Shown piece by piece: positions 7,834 to 17,602 of a DNA stretch of 39,670 bases. The translations under genes and the position numbers were made by a program. Under the pieces are notes generated by a model, which worked only from the letters and a program-made list of their open reading frames with translations, was not told the DNA's origin and ran no database searches. Origin of the DNA: DASPKT01 sp035626475 (GTDB lineage Bacteria; Pseudomonadota; Alphaproteobacteria; Azospirillales; Azospirillaceae); the NCBI GenBank assembly GCA_035626475.1, contig DASPNP010000019.1, positions 1 to 39,670 of the forward strand, written 5' to 3'. Every line of letters begins with the position of its first letter. The first letter of the stretch is position 1.

Positions 7834-8927
7834 GCGTCGACCCTTTCCGCCGGGAAGTCCACCTCCGCCCTCGCGCCGCCGGCCGCGCCCGGCTCCAGCC
7901 GCAGCGTCGCGTCGCCGTCGAAGGCCAGCGAGAGGCGCTCGCGCAGGGTGGCGAGGCCCGTGCCCAGGCCGGTGCCGCCCGGACCGCCCGCCAGCCCGAC
8001 GCCGGTGTCCAGGACCAGGATGCGGCAGCGCCCGTCCCGCACCGTCGCCCGCACCTCGATCCGCCCGCCCTCCTCGCTGGGATCGATGCCGTGGCGCACG
8101 GCGTTCTCCACCAGGGTCAGCAGGGTCATGGGCGGGCAGCGCCGGTCTTGCGCGCCGGGCTCCACCTGGATGTCGAAGCTCAGCCGGTCGGGCATGCGCA
8201 TGTGCATCACCTCCAGATAGGCCCGCACCAGCTCGATCTCCTGGCCGAGCGTCGTGCCCGGCGCGTCCAGGCGCGGTACGGCGGCGCGCAGATAGGCGAT
8301 GAGACTGTCCAGCACCCGGGGGGCCTGGGGGGACGCGGCCTCCACCAGTTCGCGGATGTTGGCGAGCGTGTTGAACAGGAAATGCGGCTCGACCTGTGCC
8401 CGCAGCAGGCGCTGCCGCGCCTCGGACATGCGGCGCTCATAGGCCAGCCGTTCCCGCTCGAAGGCGGCGGCCTGGCTCCGGACCGCCTCGTCGCGCTGGC
8501 GCAGCAGCGCCGCCATGGCGATCCAGGGGCCGATCAGGATGCCGCTGAAGGTGATGTGCCGGAAGCCGGTCATGCGCAGCGGCTGCTGCCAGAAGGGGGT
8601 CGGGTCGCCCAGGGTCGTCGCCCAATAGGCCAGGGCCGCCCCCAGGGGCATGACCAGGGCGACGCCCAGCACCTGCAGCGCCCATCGGGCGGTCCAGCGG
8701 GGCAGCCGCCGGGGGAAGCGCTCCAGCAGGCCGAAGGCGAGCAGGGCGCACAGCGCCGCGATCGCCGTCCGGCAGAGCACCACCAGGAAGGGCGCCTGCG
8801 AAGTGGCCCCGATCATGACGGCCCAGAGCAGGGCGGAGATCCCGGCCACCTTCAGGCGCCGTCGGCCGAACAGGGGCGGGGGGACCCGCTCCGTCATCAC
8901 GGTGTCATTCGGCATCGGCTGGGGCAT
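7830..8927 (-). CDS. LytS/YehU-type sensor histidine kinase
   Basis: The product has 365 residues. About four hydrophobic segments (roughly 28-45, 48-68, 84-103 and 122-142) form the membrane sensor, followed by a coiled-coil-like linker rich in Arg, Glu and Ala (143-176). The His_kinase domain carries the signature AQVEPHFLFNTLANI with the phospho-acceptor at His182. The HATPase domain has the N-box ENAVRHGI and the glycine-rich DTGVGLAGG and GTGLGTGLATLRERL loops. It is the first gene of the pair and is translationally coupled to the LytTR regulator. No extracellular ligand domain is evident, so the signal is probably sensed in or near the membrane. Confidence 0.93.
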   Translation of the reverse strand: MPQPMPNDTVMTERVPPPLFGRRRLKVAGISALLWAVMIGATSQAPFLVVLCRTAIAALCALLAFGLLERFPRRLPRWTARWALQVLGVALVMPLGAALAYWATTLGDPTPFWQQPLRMTGFRHITFSGILIGPWIAMAALLRQRDEAVRSQAAAFERERLAYERRMSEARQRLLRAQVEPHFLFNTLANIRELVEAASPQAPRVLDSLIAYLRAAVPRLDAPGTTLGQEIELVRAYLEVMHMRMPDRLSFDIQVEPGAQDRRCPPMTLLTLVENAVRHGIDPSEEGGRIEVRATVRDGRCRILVLDTGVGLAGGPGGTGLGTGLATLRERLSLAFDGDATLRLEPGAAGGARAEVDFPAERVDA

Positions 8928-9311
8928 GAGCGGTCATGGAAGCCGGCTCGGGGCAGGGGTAGGATCATGGTAGTCAGTCACCATCCGGACCGCCAGACGA
9001 TTGGGGCTCGGCCAGACTTCACCAGGCGCCGGTCGCCACGGGGCGGCCGCGACGGACGGCGGAATGCGCCGGACAAACCGCGGCGGGCGGTGATGAGCGG
9101 ACCCGCCGCCGCCGACCACCGGAAACCGACGCCCTCGACGCCGCAGAAGCCGGAGCGTGGCGATACTTGTGATTATCACCGGAATAGGCGCTGAAACGGG
9201 GACGCGGATGGTCGAAGCGGCGGACAGCAGCTTTGCCGAATCGCCGCTGTTGCAGCCGCAGGGGTTGCGGGCATAGCGTCAAGGGCGCGCCTCCTCCCAT
9301 CAGGCAGAAGA
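8928..9311. other. Divergent intergenic region between two two-component systems
   Basis: The region separates the LytS kinase (minus) from the OmpR-type regulator (plus) and should hold both promoters. Overlapping frames in it are Arg/Pro-rich shadows. An 11-bp perfect palindrome GTGATTATCAC sits at 9169-9179, in the most AT-rich part, about 130 bp before the response regulator start. It is a candidate operator. No clear sigma-70 boxes could be assigned. Confidence 0.45.
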
Positions 9312-10016
9312 ATGCTTCAGGGCCAAACCACGACCGCTGCCCGCATCCTGCTCGTCGAGGATGATGAGGGATTGGCGCCCCTGGTCCGGCGGCATCTCAC
9401 CGAGAGCGGCTTCTCGGTCGATTGGGTGCCGGATGCGCCGGCGGCGGACGCCCGCCTGCGGGAAAGCGGGGCCGACCTGATCGTGCTGGATCTGATGCTG
9501 CCCGGCGAGGACGGCCTCTCCTTCTGCCGCCGGGTGCGACGTGATCGGGACGTGCCGATCATCATGGTGACCGCCCGCGGGCAGGAGGCGGACCGCATCC
9601 TGGGGCTGAAGCTCGGCGCCGACGACTATCTGCCCAAGCCCTTCAGCCTGTGGGAGCTGGAGGCGCGCATCCAGGCCGTCCTGCGGCGGACGGTGGGACG
9701 AGGGCCGGCATCGCAGGGTCGCCAGGCCGGGCCCTTCGCCATTGATGCCGCCGGCCGCACGGCGACGCTCCATGGCCGGCCGCTGGACCTCACCCGCAGC
9801 GAGTTCGATCTGCTGGAGCGGATGAGCCGCGAGCCCGGCCGGGTCTTCACCCGCGACCAGCTGCTGGACTGCGTGCGCGGCGGCGGGACCGACGCCTTCG
9901 ACCGGGCGGTTGACACCCATGTCAGCAACCTGCGCCGCAAGATCGAGCCCGATCCCAAGGCGCCCCGCTTCCTGAAGACGGTCTGGGGCGTCGGCTACCG
10001 GTTCGACCTGCCATGA
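9312..10016 (+). CDS. OmpR/PhoB-family response regulator
   Basis: The protein has 234 residues. The receiver domain (about 10-125) has LLVEDDEG, phospho-acceptor Asp60 in IVLDLMLPGEDG, Thr88 in IMVTARG and Lys109 in DDYLPKPF. The winged-helix effector domain (about 138-232) contains LDLTRSEFDLLERMSREPG, FTRDQLLD and the end signature KTVWGVGYRFDLP, which is typical of the family. Its stop overlaps the kinase start by ATGA. It is the first gene of a run that continues through an efflux-type ABC system, so it most likely regulates that operon, in the manner of CpxR- or BaeR-like regulators (inference). Confidence 0.95.
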   Translation: MLQGQTTTAARILLVEDDEGLAPLVRRHLTESGFSVDWVPDAPAADARLRESGADLIVLDLMLPGEDGLSFCRRVRRDRDVPIIMVTARGQEADRILGLKLGADDYLPKPFSLWELEARIQAVLRRTVGRGPASQGRQAGPFAIDAAGRTATLHGRPLDLTRSEFDLLERMSREPGRVFTRDQLLDCVRGGGTDAFDRAVDTHVSNLRRKIEPDPKAPRFLKTVWGVGYRFDLP

Positions 10017-11368
10017 GCGGCACCAGCCTGTTCCGCCGGCTCTACTGGCGCGTGCTGGCGCTGCTGGTCGGCTGCCTGGGGCTGCTGACGCTGGTGGGAT
10101 TCTACTTCCAGGGCACCTACACCTACCGCGCCTGGCAGGCCGACCTGCAGGAGCAGGTGGACTGGACCGCCCGGCACTGGCCCGCCGGCGTGTCGCCCGC
10201 GGATGTGGCCCGGGACTGGCGGGCGACCCATGCCGCGCTGCGCCTGACCCTCATCGCCGCCGACGGCAGAGTATTGGGCGACAGCCATCCCGAGCGCACG
10301 CCCATCGATATCGGCGCCACCGGGCTGGCGCGGCTCATGGGCAAGGCGCCGCTGGCGCTGGAGGGCAGCCCGGCGACGCTGGTGATCAGCCGCGGCGGCC
10401 AGCCGCCCTATCCCTTGCATGGCGAGTTCCTGCCGATCCTGCTGCTGCTGGTGGCATCCGCCGCGCTGGTGCTGTGGCCGGTGACACGGCGGGTGACCCG
10501 CACCGTGGACGATCTGTCGCGCCTGGCGCGCGAGGTGGCGGAGGGGCGGTTCGGCGAGACGCTCGATGCCGGCCGCCGCCATGAGCTGGCCGGTCTGGTG
10601 GCATCCTTCAACGGGATGTCGCGACGCCTGCTCGCCGGGGAGGAGCGCCAGCGCCGCCTCATCGCCGACGTCTCGCACGAGCTGCGCTCGCCCCTGGGGC
10701 GGCTGCGGGCGCTGGCGGAGACCATCGGCCGGCACCCGGCGGAGGCGCCGGAGCTGCTGGGGCGGGTCGATGCCGAGATCGCGCTCATGGACCGGCTCAT
10801 CGGTGACATGCTGGAGGCCGCCCGGTTCGATGCGGGCGAGGGGGCGATGGCGATGCGGCCCGTCGGCATCGCCGCCTTCGCCGGGGACGCGGCCGCCCGG
10901 CTGGCGCCCCGGGCCGCCCAGGCCGGCGTCGCGCTCACTCTCCGGGCCGAGGGCGACGGCATGACCGTCGCGGATCCCGACCGGCTGCTCCAGGCGCTGG
11001 GCAATCTCTCGGAGAACGCCATCGCCGTCACGTCGGGGCGCCCGGATGCGCGCGTCCTGCTGGTCTCGCGGGTGGAGGCGTCGGGCTGGACCCTTACGGT
11101 CGAGGACAACGGCCCCGGCATCGCGGCCGGGGACCTGCCGCATGTCTTCGACCGCTTCTACCGGGCGGAGCGGCACCGCGGCCACCGCCGGTCCGGCCCG
11201 GGCGGCGGTGTCGGCCTGGGCCTCGGCATCGCCCGGGCCATCGTCGAGGCGCATGGCGGCCGCCTGGAGTTGGAGTGCCCGGCCGGCGGCGGCACCGTCG
11301 CCCGGATCGTCCTGCCGCTGTCCGAAGCGCCCACACAGTTTCCCGACAAACGCCTCGAACCGGCCTGA
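10013..11368 (+). CDS. Membrane sensor histidine kinase (HAMP-HisKA-HATPase)
   Basis: The product has 451 residues. Two membrane helices (about 12-31 and 139-157) bracket a periplasmic domain of about 105 residues with no recognised fold. A HAMP domain follows (about 158-212), then HisKA with DVSHELRSPLGRLR (phospho-acceptor His222), an N-box NLSENAIAV in which the usual second Asn is replaced by Ser-Glu context, and the G-boxes VEDNGPGIA and GGGVGLGLGIARAIVEAHGG. The architecture is that of CpxA/BaeS-type envelope-stress kinases. It is translationally coupled to the regulator and lies 42 bp before the small membrane protein that opens the transport half of the operon. Confidence 0.93.
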   Translation: MSGTSLFRRLYWRVLALLVGCLGLLTLVGFYFQGTYTYRAWQADLQEQVDWTARHWPAGVSPADVARDWRATHAALRLTLIAADGRVLGDSHPERTPIDIGATGLARLMGKAPLALEGSPATLVISRGGQPPYPLHGEFLPILLLLVASAALVLWPVTRRVTRTVDDLSRLAREVAEGRFGETLDAGRRHELAGLVASFNGMSRRLLAGEERQRRLIADVSHELRSPLGRLRALAETIGRHPAEAPELLGRVDAEIALMDRLIGDMLEAARFDAGEGAMAMRPVGIAAFAGDAAARLAPRAAQAGVALTLRAEGDGMTVADPDRLLQALGNLSENAIAVTSGRPDARVLLVSRVEASGWTLTVEDNGPGIAAGDLPHVFDRFYRAERHRGHRRSGPGGGVGLGLGIARAIVEAHGGRLELECPAGGGTVARIVLPLSEAPTQFPDKRLEPA

Positions 11369-11387
11369 CATCCCTCCGTCAAGCTGA

Positions 11388-11410
11388 CCCTCCGCCACAG
11401 AGGGGGAGGG
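11388..11410 (+). promoter_or_regulatory. Hairpin that could mask the ribosome-binding site of the next gene
   Basis: CCCTCC at 11388-11393 is complementary to GGAGGG at 11405-11410, which is part of the only Shine-Dalgarno sequence of the gene starting at 11411. A second CCCTCC lies at 11372-11377. Pairing would hide the ribosome-binding site, so translation of the small protein may be conditional. This is a reading of sequence only. Confidence 0.3.
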
Positions 11411-11647
11411 ATGATGCGGGCGTTCCTGGTTCTGGCGCTGCTGCTGTCGGCAGCCATCGCGGCCTATGCGGGCTGGGTGGTGGCCGACGGCTTCATCAGC
11501 CAGCGCATCTGCGTCAACGGCCATTGCGCCACCTTCGGCGTGTTGCACCAGGGCTTCCTGCCGCTGGCCGTGCTGCACGGCACGGCGGCCCTGGTCGGCT
11601 TCTACGCCGCGCGCGCCTGCCTGCGCCGCCTGCGCGCCGGGGCCTGA
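11411..11647 (+). CDS. Small two-helix membrane protein in the ABC efflux operon
   Basis: The protein has 78 residues. An N-terminal hydrophobic helix (about 4-25), possibly a signal anchor, is followed by a short loop with two cysteines (Cys34 and Cys39 in RICVNGHCATF), a second helix (about 47-67) and an Arg-rich end. The two loop cysteines could form a periplasmic disulphide. A purine run GGGGGAGGG lies directly before tandem ATG codons; the second ATG (11414) has better spacing. No family is recognised. Its place between the kinase and the adaptor suggests an accessory subunit or a signalling partner of the transporter (inference). Confidence 0.75.
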   Translation: MMRAFLVLALLLSAAIAAYAGWVVADGFISQRICVNGHCATFGVLHQGFLPLAVLHGTAALVGFYAARACLRRLRAGA

Positions 11648-11653
11648 GGCGCC

Positions 11654-12717
11654 ATGTGGAAGCTTCTGGTGCCGGGAGGATTGCTGCTGGCCCTCCTGCT
11701 CGCCTTCGGGCCACGGCCGGGCGGCACCGCCGATGCCCATGCCGACTGGCCGACGGTGCCCGTCACCCGCGAGACGCTGGAGGAGACGGTCACCGCGACC
11801 GGGATCGTCAAGGTCGCGGTCGGCGGCGAGGTCAAGGTCGGCGCGCAGATCTCCGGCGTGGTGACGCGGCTGGCGGTCGGCCTCGGCGACCGGGTGGCCA
11901 AGGGCGACCTGCTGGCCCGGATCGACGACCGGCGGCTGCTGGCGCAGCGGGCGCTCCGCCGCGCCGAGCTGGACGCGGCGCTGGCCGAGGTCGGGCTGGC
12001 GCGGGACGAGGCCGGCCGCAAGGAGCGGCTGGCCGGCACCGCCGCCGCCGCCGAGATCGACCGCAGCCGCAAGGCGCTGGCGCTGAAGACCGCCCTGGCG
12101 GAAGCGGCGCGGGCGCGGCTGGAGGAGTCCCAGTTACAGCTTGCCCAGGCGGAGGTGACGGCGCCGATTGCCGGAGTCATCGCGTCGGTCTCCACCTACC
12201 AGGGCGAGACGGTGGCGGCATCCTTCCAGGCCCCGACCTTCGTCACCATCCTCGACCCCTCACGGCTGGAGGTGCTGGCCTATGTCGACGAGGCGGACAT
12301 CGGCCGCATCCGCGTCGGCCAGCCCGCCAGCTTCCAGGTGGACGCCTTCCGCGACCGAACGCTCACCGGCGAGGTGCGGGCGATCCAGCCCAAGGCCGTG
12401 CTGATCAATAGCGTGGTGACCTATGTCGTCGTCCTCGCCATCGCCGATGCCGCGGGCGTGGAGCTGCGCCCGGAGATGACGGCGCACGTCGCCGTGCCGC
12501 TGGAGCGCCGTGAGGATGTCCCGACCCTGCCGCGCGGGGCGGTGCTGGGGGAGGGCGGGGAAAGCTTCGTCCTGGTGCGCGGGGTCGAGGGCTGGGCGCG
12601 GCGCCCGGTGCGGATCGGGATGCGCACCGCCCAGCGGGCGGAGCTGCTGGACGGTGTCGGCGAGGGGGAGCGCGTGCTGGCGGACGCCCAGCGCTGGCGC
12701 GAGGCGCAGGAGGGGCG

Positions 12718-12721
<4 letters not shown>
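11654..12721 (+). CDS. MacA/HlyD-type periplasmic adaptor of an ABC efflux system
   Basis: The product has 355 residues. One N-terminal membrane anchor (about 5-20) is followed by a periplasmic adaptor: half-lipoyl motif VGAQISGVVTRLAVGLGDRV, an alpha-helical hairpin (about 90-160, Ala/Glu/Arg-rich), second half-lipoyl motif AEVTAPIAGVIASVSTYQGE, then a beta-barrel (VLAYVDEADIGRIRVGQPA) and a membrane-proximal domain ending near the C-terminus. This is the domain order of MacA. The hairpin is shorter than in adaptors that reach an outer-membrane channel directly. A GAGG ribosome-binding site overlaps the preceding stop region, and the gene overlaps the ATPase start by ATGA. Confidence 0.92.
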
Positions 12722-13397
<676 letters not shown>

Positions 13398-13401
<4 letters not shown>

Positions 13402-14594
13402 ACCATGCGCTGATGCTGTCCATGGCGGCGGACCGGCTGGTCCGTTTCCCGGGCCGGACAATCCTCATGGGCTTGGCCTTCCTGACGGCGGTGTATCCGA
13501 CGACGCTGCTGCAGATGCTGGGCGGCGGCGCGATCGAGGCGCTGAACCGCTTCGTCGGCCAGGTCTATCCGGTGGACACCGTCTCGCTCTACCCGGTGGG
13601 AACGGAGACGCTGACCCTGGCCGACATCGAGGCCGTGCTGGCGGAGGTGCCGGAGCTGCGCGACTGGGACCCGGTGGTCGAGGCGGGGCGCCGCGACCTG
13701 AAGGCGGAGGGGCAGGCCGCCCGCGTGCGCGTGGTCGGCTGGTCGGAGCGGGCGGCCCGGGTCGGTCGGCGCGGCGTGACGGCGGGCGGGTTCCTGTCGG
13801 CCGGCGACGTCCGCATGCGGGCCGGCGTGGCGCTGATCGGAAGCAGCACGGCGCGGCGGCTGTTCGGCGACGCATCCCCCATCGGCCGGCGCTTCACCAT
13901 CGACGCGCTCGCCTTCGAGGTGAAAGGGGTGCTGGAGCCCTTCGGCGTCGATCCCCATGGCGACGACCAGGACGACCTGATCGTCCTGCCCTACACGACC
14001 CTGATGGAGCGGCTGCTGCGCGTCGGCACCGTGACCGGCGCCCGCTTCCTGGTCGACGATGCGGCGCGGGTGGAACCCGCGGCCGCGCGGCTGACCTGGG
14101 CGCTGGCGGCGCGGCGGGGCCTCGCACCCGGCCAGCCCAACCAGTTCAACCTCCGCACCCCCGCCATCGTGACGGAGGAGGTCGCCCGCGTCAGCCGGCT
14201 GTTCGCGGGCTTCACGCTGGCGATGGGGCTGGTCACCGCCCTGGCCGCCGCCAAGCTGGTCGCCGGGCTGATGCTGGCCATGGTGGCGGAGCGGACGGCC
14301 GAGCTGGGGCTGCGCAAGGCGCTGGGCGCCCGGCCGGCCGATCTGCGGCGCCAGATCCTGGCCGAGGTCGCGATCGTCGCCCTGTGTGCCGCGGCGCTGG
14401 GCCTGCTGCTGGCGGCGCTCACGACGGATGCCCTGACACCCTGGCTGGCGGCGGCTGTGGGCATGCGGGAGCTCGATCCCTCCGCCTCGACATTGGCCGT
14501 CGGCGCTGGCGCCGCGCTCGTCGCCGGGCTCGCGGCCGCCTGGCTGCCGGCGCGGCGGGCCGCCGCCCTCGACCCGGTGGCGGCCTTGCGGTGA
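13398..14594 (+). CDS. FtsX-fold ABC permease, first subunit
   Basis: The protein has 398 residues with the MacB/FtsX layout. One N-terminal membrane helix (about 15-37) is followed by a periplasmic MacB core domain of about 220 residues (RVVGWSERAARVGRRG, VALIGSSTARRLFG). Three C-terminal helices (about 270-300, 320-350, 365-390) include the coupling segment MVAERTAELGLRKALGARPADLRRQIL, which contacts the ATPase. Such permeases transmit force to the periplasm rather than forming a channel. It is coupled to both neighbours by 4-nt overlaps. It differs clearly from the second permease, so the transporter is probably a heterodimer. Confidence 0.92.
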
Positions 14595-15808
14595 GCCGCC
14601 TGCTGTATTTGCGCTGCGTATTCTGGGAACTGCGGCGCGGCGGGCCGCGGGTGCTGCTGGCTGCGGGAGCGGTGGCGCTGGCCGTCGCCGTGGCGGTGAT
14701 CGCGACCGCATTGGGCGAGGGGGCGCGGGGCGAGCTGCACGCCGCCGGCGCGGCCGAGCGGGACATGTTCATGGTGAAGGCCGCCCTGATGCCGCCGAGG
14801 CCGGGACGCGGCGGCGGCTGGGCTCCGTCCACCCGGCTCTCGCCCGAGGACGCCGACCTTCTGCGCGCGTCGCTGCCCGGCGTGGTCTCGGTGGTGCCTG
14901 TCGCCGGGACCGAGCGCCGGGTCGCGCTGGCGGGACGCGGCTACGTTGTGCCGGTGCGGGGCGCCACGCCCGATTATGCGCGGCTCCGCAAGCTGGCGCT
15001 CGCCGCCGGCCGCGCGCTGGACACGGCCGATGAAGCCGCCGCGGCCCGGGTCGCTGTCATCGGGGCCGGTGTCGCGCGCCGGCTCGGGGACGGCCAGCCG
15101 CTGACCGGCGCCCGGATCCGGATCGCGGGGCTGCCCTTCGAGGTGGTGGGGCAGTTGGCACCACGCGGCCTGACCGCTGCGAGCGGCAACGAGGACGATC
15201 TGGTGCTGGTGCCGCTCTCGACCGCGCGCCATCGCCTGCTGAACCGCTTCTTCCTGGACAATCTGCTGGTGCGGATGGCGCCGGGCACCGACTTGCTGGC
15301 GGCGCGGGCCGGCACCCTGTCGCTGCTGCGCCAGGCCCATGGTCTGCGGCCGGGACAACGGAACGAGGCCGAGACGCTGGCGATGCTGCGGAGCGGCGCC
15401 ATCCAGGCCCGCCGCGCTCAGCTGCTGGCCGGCTTGTCCAACCTGTTCGTAGCCGTGTCCGCAGCGCTCGGTGCCGCCGGCGTGCTTGCCGCGACGTGGC
15501 TGAGCGTCACGCAGCGCCGGGCGGAGATCGGCCTGCGTCTGGCGCTCGGGGCGACGCGGTGGCAGATCGCGCTGCAGATACTGCTGGAGAGCGGCGTCCT
15601 GAGCCTCATCGGTGGGGCCTTGGGCGTACTGGCCGCAACGCTCGCCCTCGCCGTGCTGCCGGCCTTGACGGGCTGGATGGCCGCCCCGGACGGGGCCATC
15701 GTCGGTTGGGCCCTGCCTCTGGCGGTACTGTCGGCCATGGCGGCCGGCGGCGTTCCAGCGCTGAAAGCTGCGGCAGTGATGCCCGTGGACGCTCTTAAAG
15801 GAGTCTGA
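14591..15808 (+). CDS. FtsX-fold ABC permease, second subunit
   Basis: The real start is the GTG at 14591, which overlaps the previous stop by GTGA; the frame is open upstream but runs through the first permease. The product has 405 residues. It has one N-terminal helix (about 18-40), a periplasmic domain (about 45-275) and three C-terminal helices, with the coupling segment SVTQRRAEIGLRLALGATRWQIALQIL. The end AAAVMPVDALKGV is typical of MacB-type permeases. Sequence identity to the upstream subunit is low by eye. The operon seems to end here. Confidence 0.9.
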   Translation: MSRLLYLRCVFWELRRGGPRVLLAAGAVALAVAVAVIATALGEGARGELHAAGAAERDMFMVKAALMPPRPGRGGGWAPSTRLSPEDADLLRASLPGVVSVVPVAGTERRVALAGRGYVVPVRGATPDYARLRKLALAAGRALDTADEAAAARVAVIGAGVARRLGDGQPLTGARIRIAGLPFEVVGQLAPRGLTAASGNEDDLVLVPLSTARHRLLNRFFLDNLLVRMAPGTDLLAARAGTLSLLRQAHGLRPGQRNEAETLAMLRSGAIQARRAQLLAGLSNLFVAVSAALGAAGVLAATWLSVTQRRAEIGLRLALGATRWQIALQILLESGVLSLIGGALGVLAATLALAVLPALTGWMAAPDGAIVGWALPLAVLSAMAAGGVPALKAAAVMPVDALKGV

Positions 15809-16097
15809 AGGGGCTCATGGGAACGGAAGGCTGATTTCTGGGGTGGGTGTGTTGCGGGCACATCCGGGAAATCAACATGTCCTCCAAGTAGTGTCGGGCG
15901 CTTTTCTGCTCTAACGCCGAACACATGCTCAAAGGGCCGTTAGATTGGAAGGTAGTATTCGCACTCGTCACCCCACGGGCGCTGGAAGCGGGACCCGGCC
16001 CCTGTGAGGCCCGGCGCGCGCGCTGTCGGGACACCTTCCGTCCACCGGCCTGTTCTGACTGGCGCACGCCATCCTTGGCGGCGGGGGAGACGGTCCG
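15809..16097. other. Intergenic region after the ABC efflux operon
   Basis: No gene is seen. Two short inverted repeats are present: TGATTTC near 15832 with GAAATCA near 15869, and TCTAACG (15910-15916) with CGTTAGA (15938-15944). Base composition is more AT-rich than around it, and no T-run follows either repeat. It should hold the end of the ABC operon transcript and the promoter of the DUF2254 gene, or an old insertion scar. Confidence 0.35.
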
Positions 16098-17456
16098 ATG
16101 AGCGACAGGCTGCGCAATCTGTGGGAGTCTCTGCGGACCAGCCTCTGGCCGCTGCCGATGATCATGGGGCTGGCCGCCGTGGCGCTCGCCTCGCTGATGC
16201 TGCGGGTCCCCAGCGCCACGACCGGGGAGGGCGGCCTCCGCGGCTGGCTGCTCGCCGGCGGCACGGGAGAGGACGCGCAGAACCTGCTGACGGCGCTTAC
16301 CACCGCCCTGATCTCGATGGCGGGCGTGGTCTTCTCGATCACCATGGTGGTGCTGTCGCTGGCTGCCAACCAGTTCGGCCCGCGTCTGGTGCGCACCTAT
16401 ACCAGCGATGTCCGGGCGCAACTGGCGATCGGCATCTTCGTGCTGACGGCCGTCTACTGCCTCATCGTCCTGCGCTCCATCGAGAAGGGAATGAGTCCGG
16501 CGGACGTGCCGCAGCCGGCAGTGGCGCTGGGCGTGGCGCTGGCCCTGCTCTGCATCATGGTCGTGGTGCTGTTCCTGGGGCTGATCGCCCGGCTGATCGT
16601 GGCCGAGACCGTCATCGCCCGCGTCGCCGGCGAGCTGGAAGCCTTCATCGCCACGCTGCCGCCCGCCGGTGAGGCGGCGGACGAGCCCGATGAGGCGGCG
16701 ATGGCGCCCGACGATCTGCTGGAACGCTCCGCGCTGGTGCGGTCCGACCAGGAGGGGTACGTCCAGTCCATCGAGTACAGGGATCTGGCCGCCGCCGCAC
16801 GCGAGGCCGGGGCGCTGGTGCGCTTCGACTACCGCGCCGGCGCCTTCATGTGCCGGGAGGGCTGGCTGGCGCTGGTCCATCCGGCCGAGGCGCTGACCCC
16901 CGAGCTGGAGGCGGCCGTGCGCCGCGCCGTAGCCATCGGCCGGCAGCGGACGCCGACGCAGGATCTGGAGTTCCCGATCCGCCATCTGGTGGACATCGCA
17001 TTGCGGGCCCTGTCGCCGGGGATCAACGACCCGAACACGGCCACGGCGGTGATCGACCGGTTGCGCGGCGCGCTGGCGCGGCTGATGGCCAAGCAGCTGC
17101 CCGTCGCGGTGATGCGCGATGCCGACGGCACGATGCGGGTACTGGGCGACAGCACCGGCTTCGACGGCATCCTGGACGCCGCCTTCCACCAGATCCGCCA
17201 AGCCGGCGGCGGCCAGCCGGCTGTCGTCATCCACCTGCTGGGTGCCATCGCCCGCTTGGCCGAGCATGTCCGCACCCCGCAGCAGCGCCGGGCCTTGCAG
17301 CGGCACGCGGACATGATCGCGGCCGCCGGGCTGCGCGCGGTGCAGGAGCCGAACGACCGCGCCGACATCGAGAAGGCGGCCGACGCATTGCGGCACAAGC
17401 TGCGCTCCCTCATCCGCCTGCACCCGGCGGACAGGATTCCGGCGGCGGCGGACTGA
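16098..17456 (+). CDS. DUF2254-family membrane protein
   Basis: The protein has 452 residues. A GGGGGAG ribosome-binding site precedes the ATG. Four hydrophobic segments lie in the N-terminal 180 residues (about 18-37, 62-88, 115-132, 146-172). The family signature ISMAGVVFSITMVVLSLAANQ is followed by FGPRLVRTYTSD. The large C-terminal part is soluble and probably cytoplasmic, with the conserved DLEFPIRHLVDIALRALSPGINDPNTA segment that marks DUF2254. The family has no established function and is common in proteobacteria; a channel-like or mechanosensing role is only speculation. It is a single gene with its own promoter region. Confidence 0.92.
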   Translation: MSDRLRNLWESLRTSLWPLPMIMGLAAVALASLMLRVPSATTGEGGLRGWLLAGGTGEDAQNLLTALTTALISMAGVVFSITMVVLSLAANQFGPRLVRTYTSDVRAQLAIGIFVLTAVYCLIVLRSIEKGMSPADVPQPAVALGVALALLCIMVVVLFLGLIARLIVAETVIARVAGELEAFIATLPPAGEAADEPDEAAMAPDDLLERSALVRSDQEGYVQSIEYRDLAAAAREAGALVRFDYRAGAFMCREGWLALVHPAEALTPELEAAVRRAVAIGRQRTPTQDLEFPIRHLVDIALRALSPGINDPNTATAVIDRLRGALARLMAKQLPVAVMRDADGTMRVLGDSTGFDGILDAAFHQIRQAGGGQPAVVIHLLGAIARLAEHVRTPQQRRALQRHADMIAAAGLRAVQEPNDRADIEKAADALRHKLRSLIRLHPADRIPAAAD

Positions 17457-17602
17457 CGGCAGGGCGCGGCCGCCGTCTCGGAGGCGGCGGCGGGCGAAGC
17501 TAGGGCCGTCCCCTGCTACCGGCTGGGCGGCCGGCCGGTGCGCGTCCAGGAGCTGATCCGGGTCGCCGCGAGCTGCCGATGTCCTGGCGCTGACCGGATC
17601 CC

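Noticed and set aside
8934..9300. Minus frames in the divergent regulatory region
   Set aside because: Arg/Pro-rich composition without domains; no start signals.
17457..17602. Possible coding remnant (reading RLGGRPVRVQELIRVA)
   Set aside because: Only about 30 codons look protein-like, there is no start signal, and no family is recognised.
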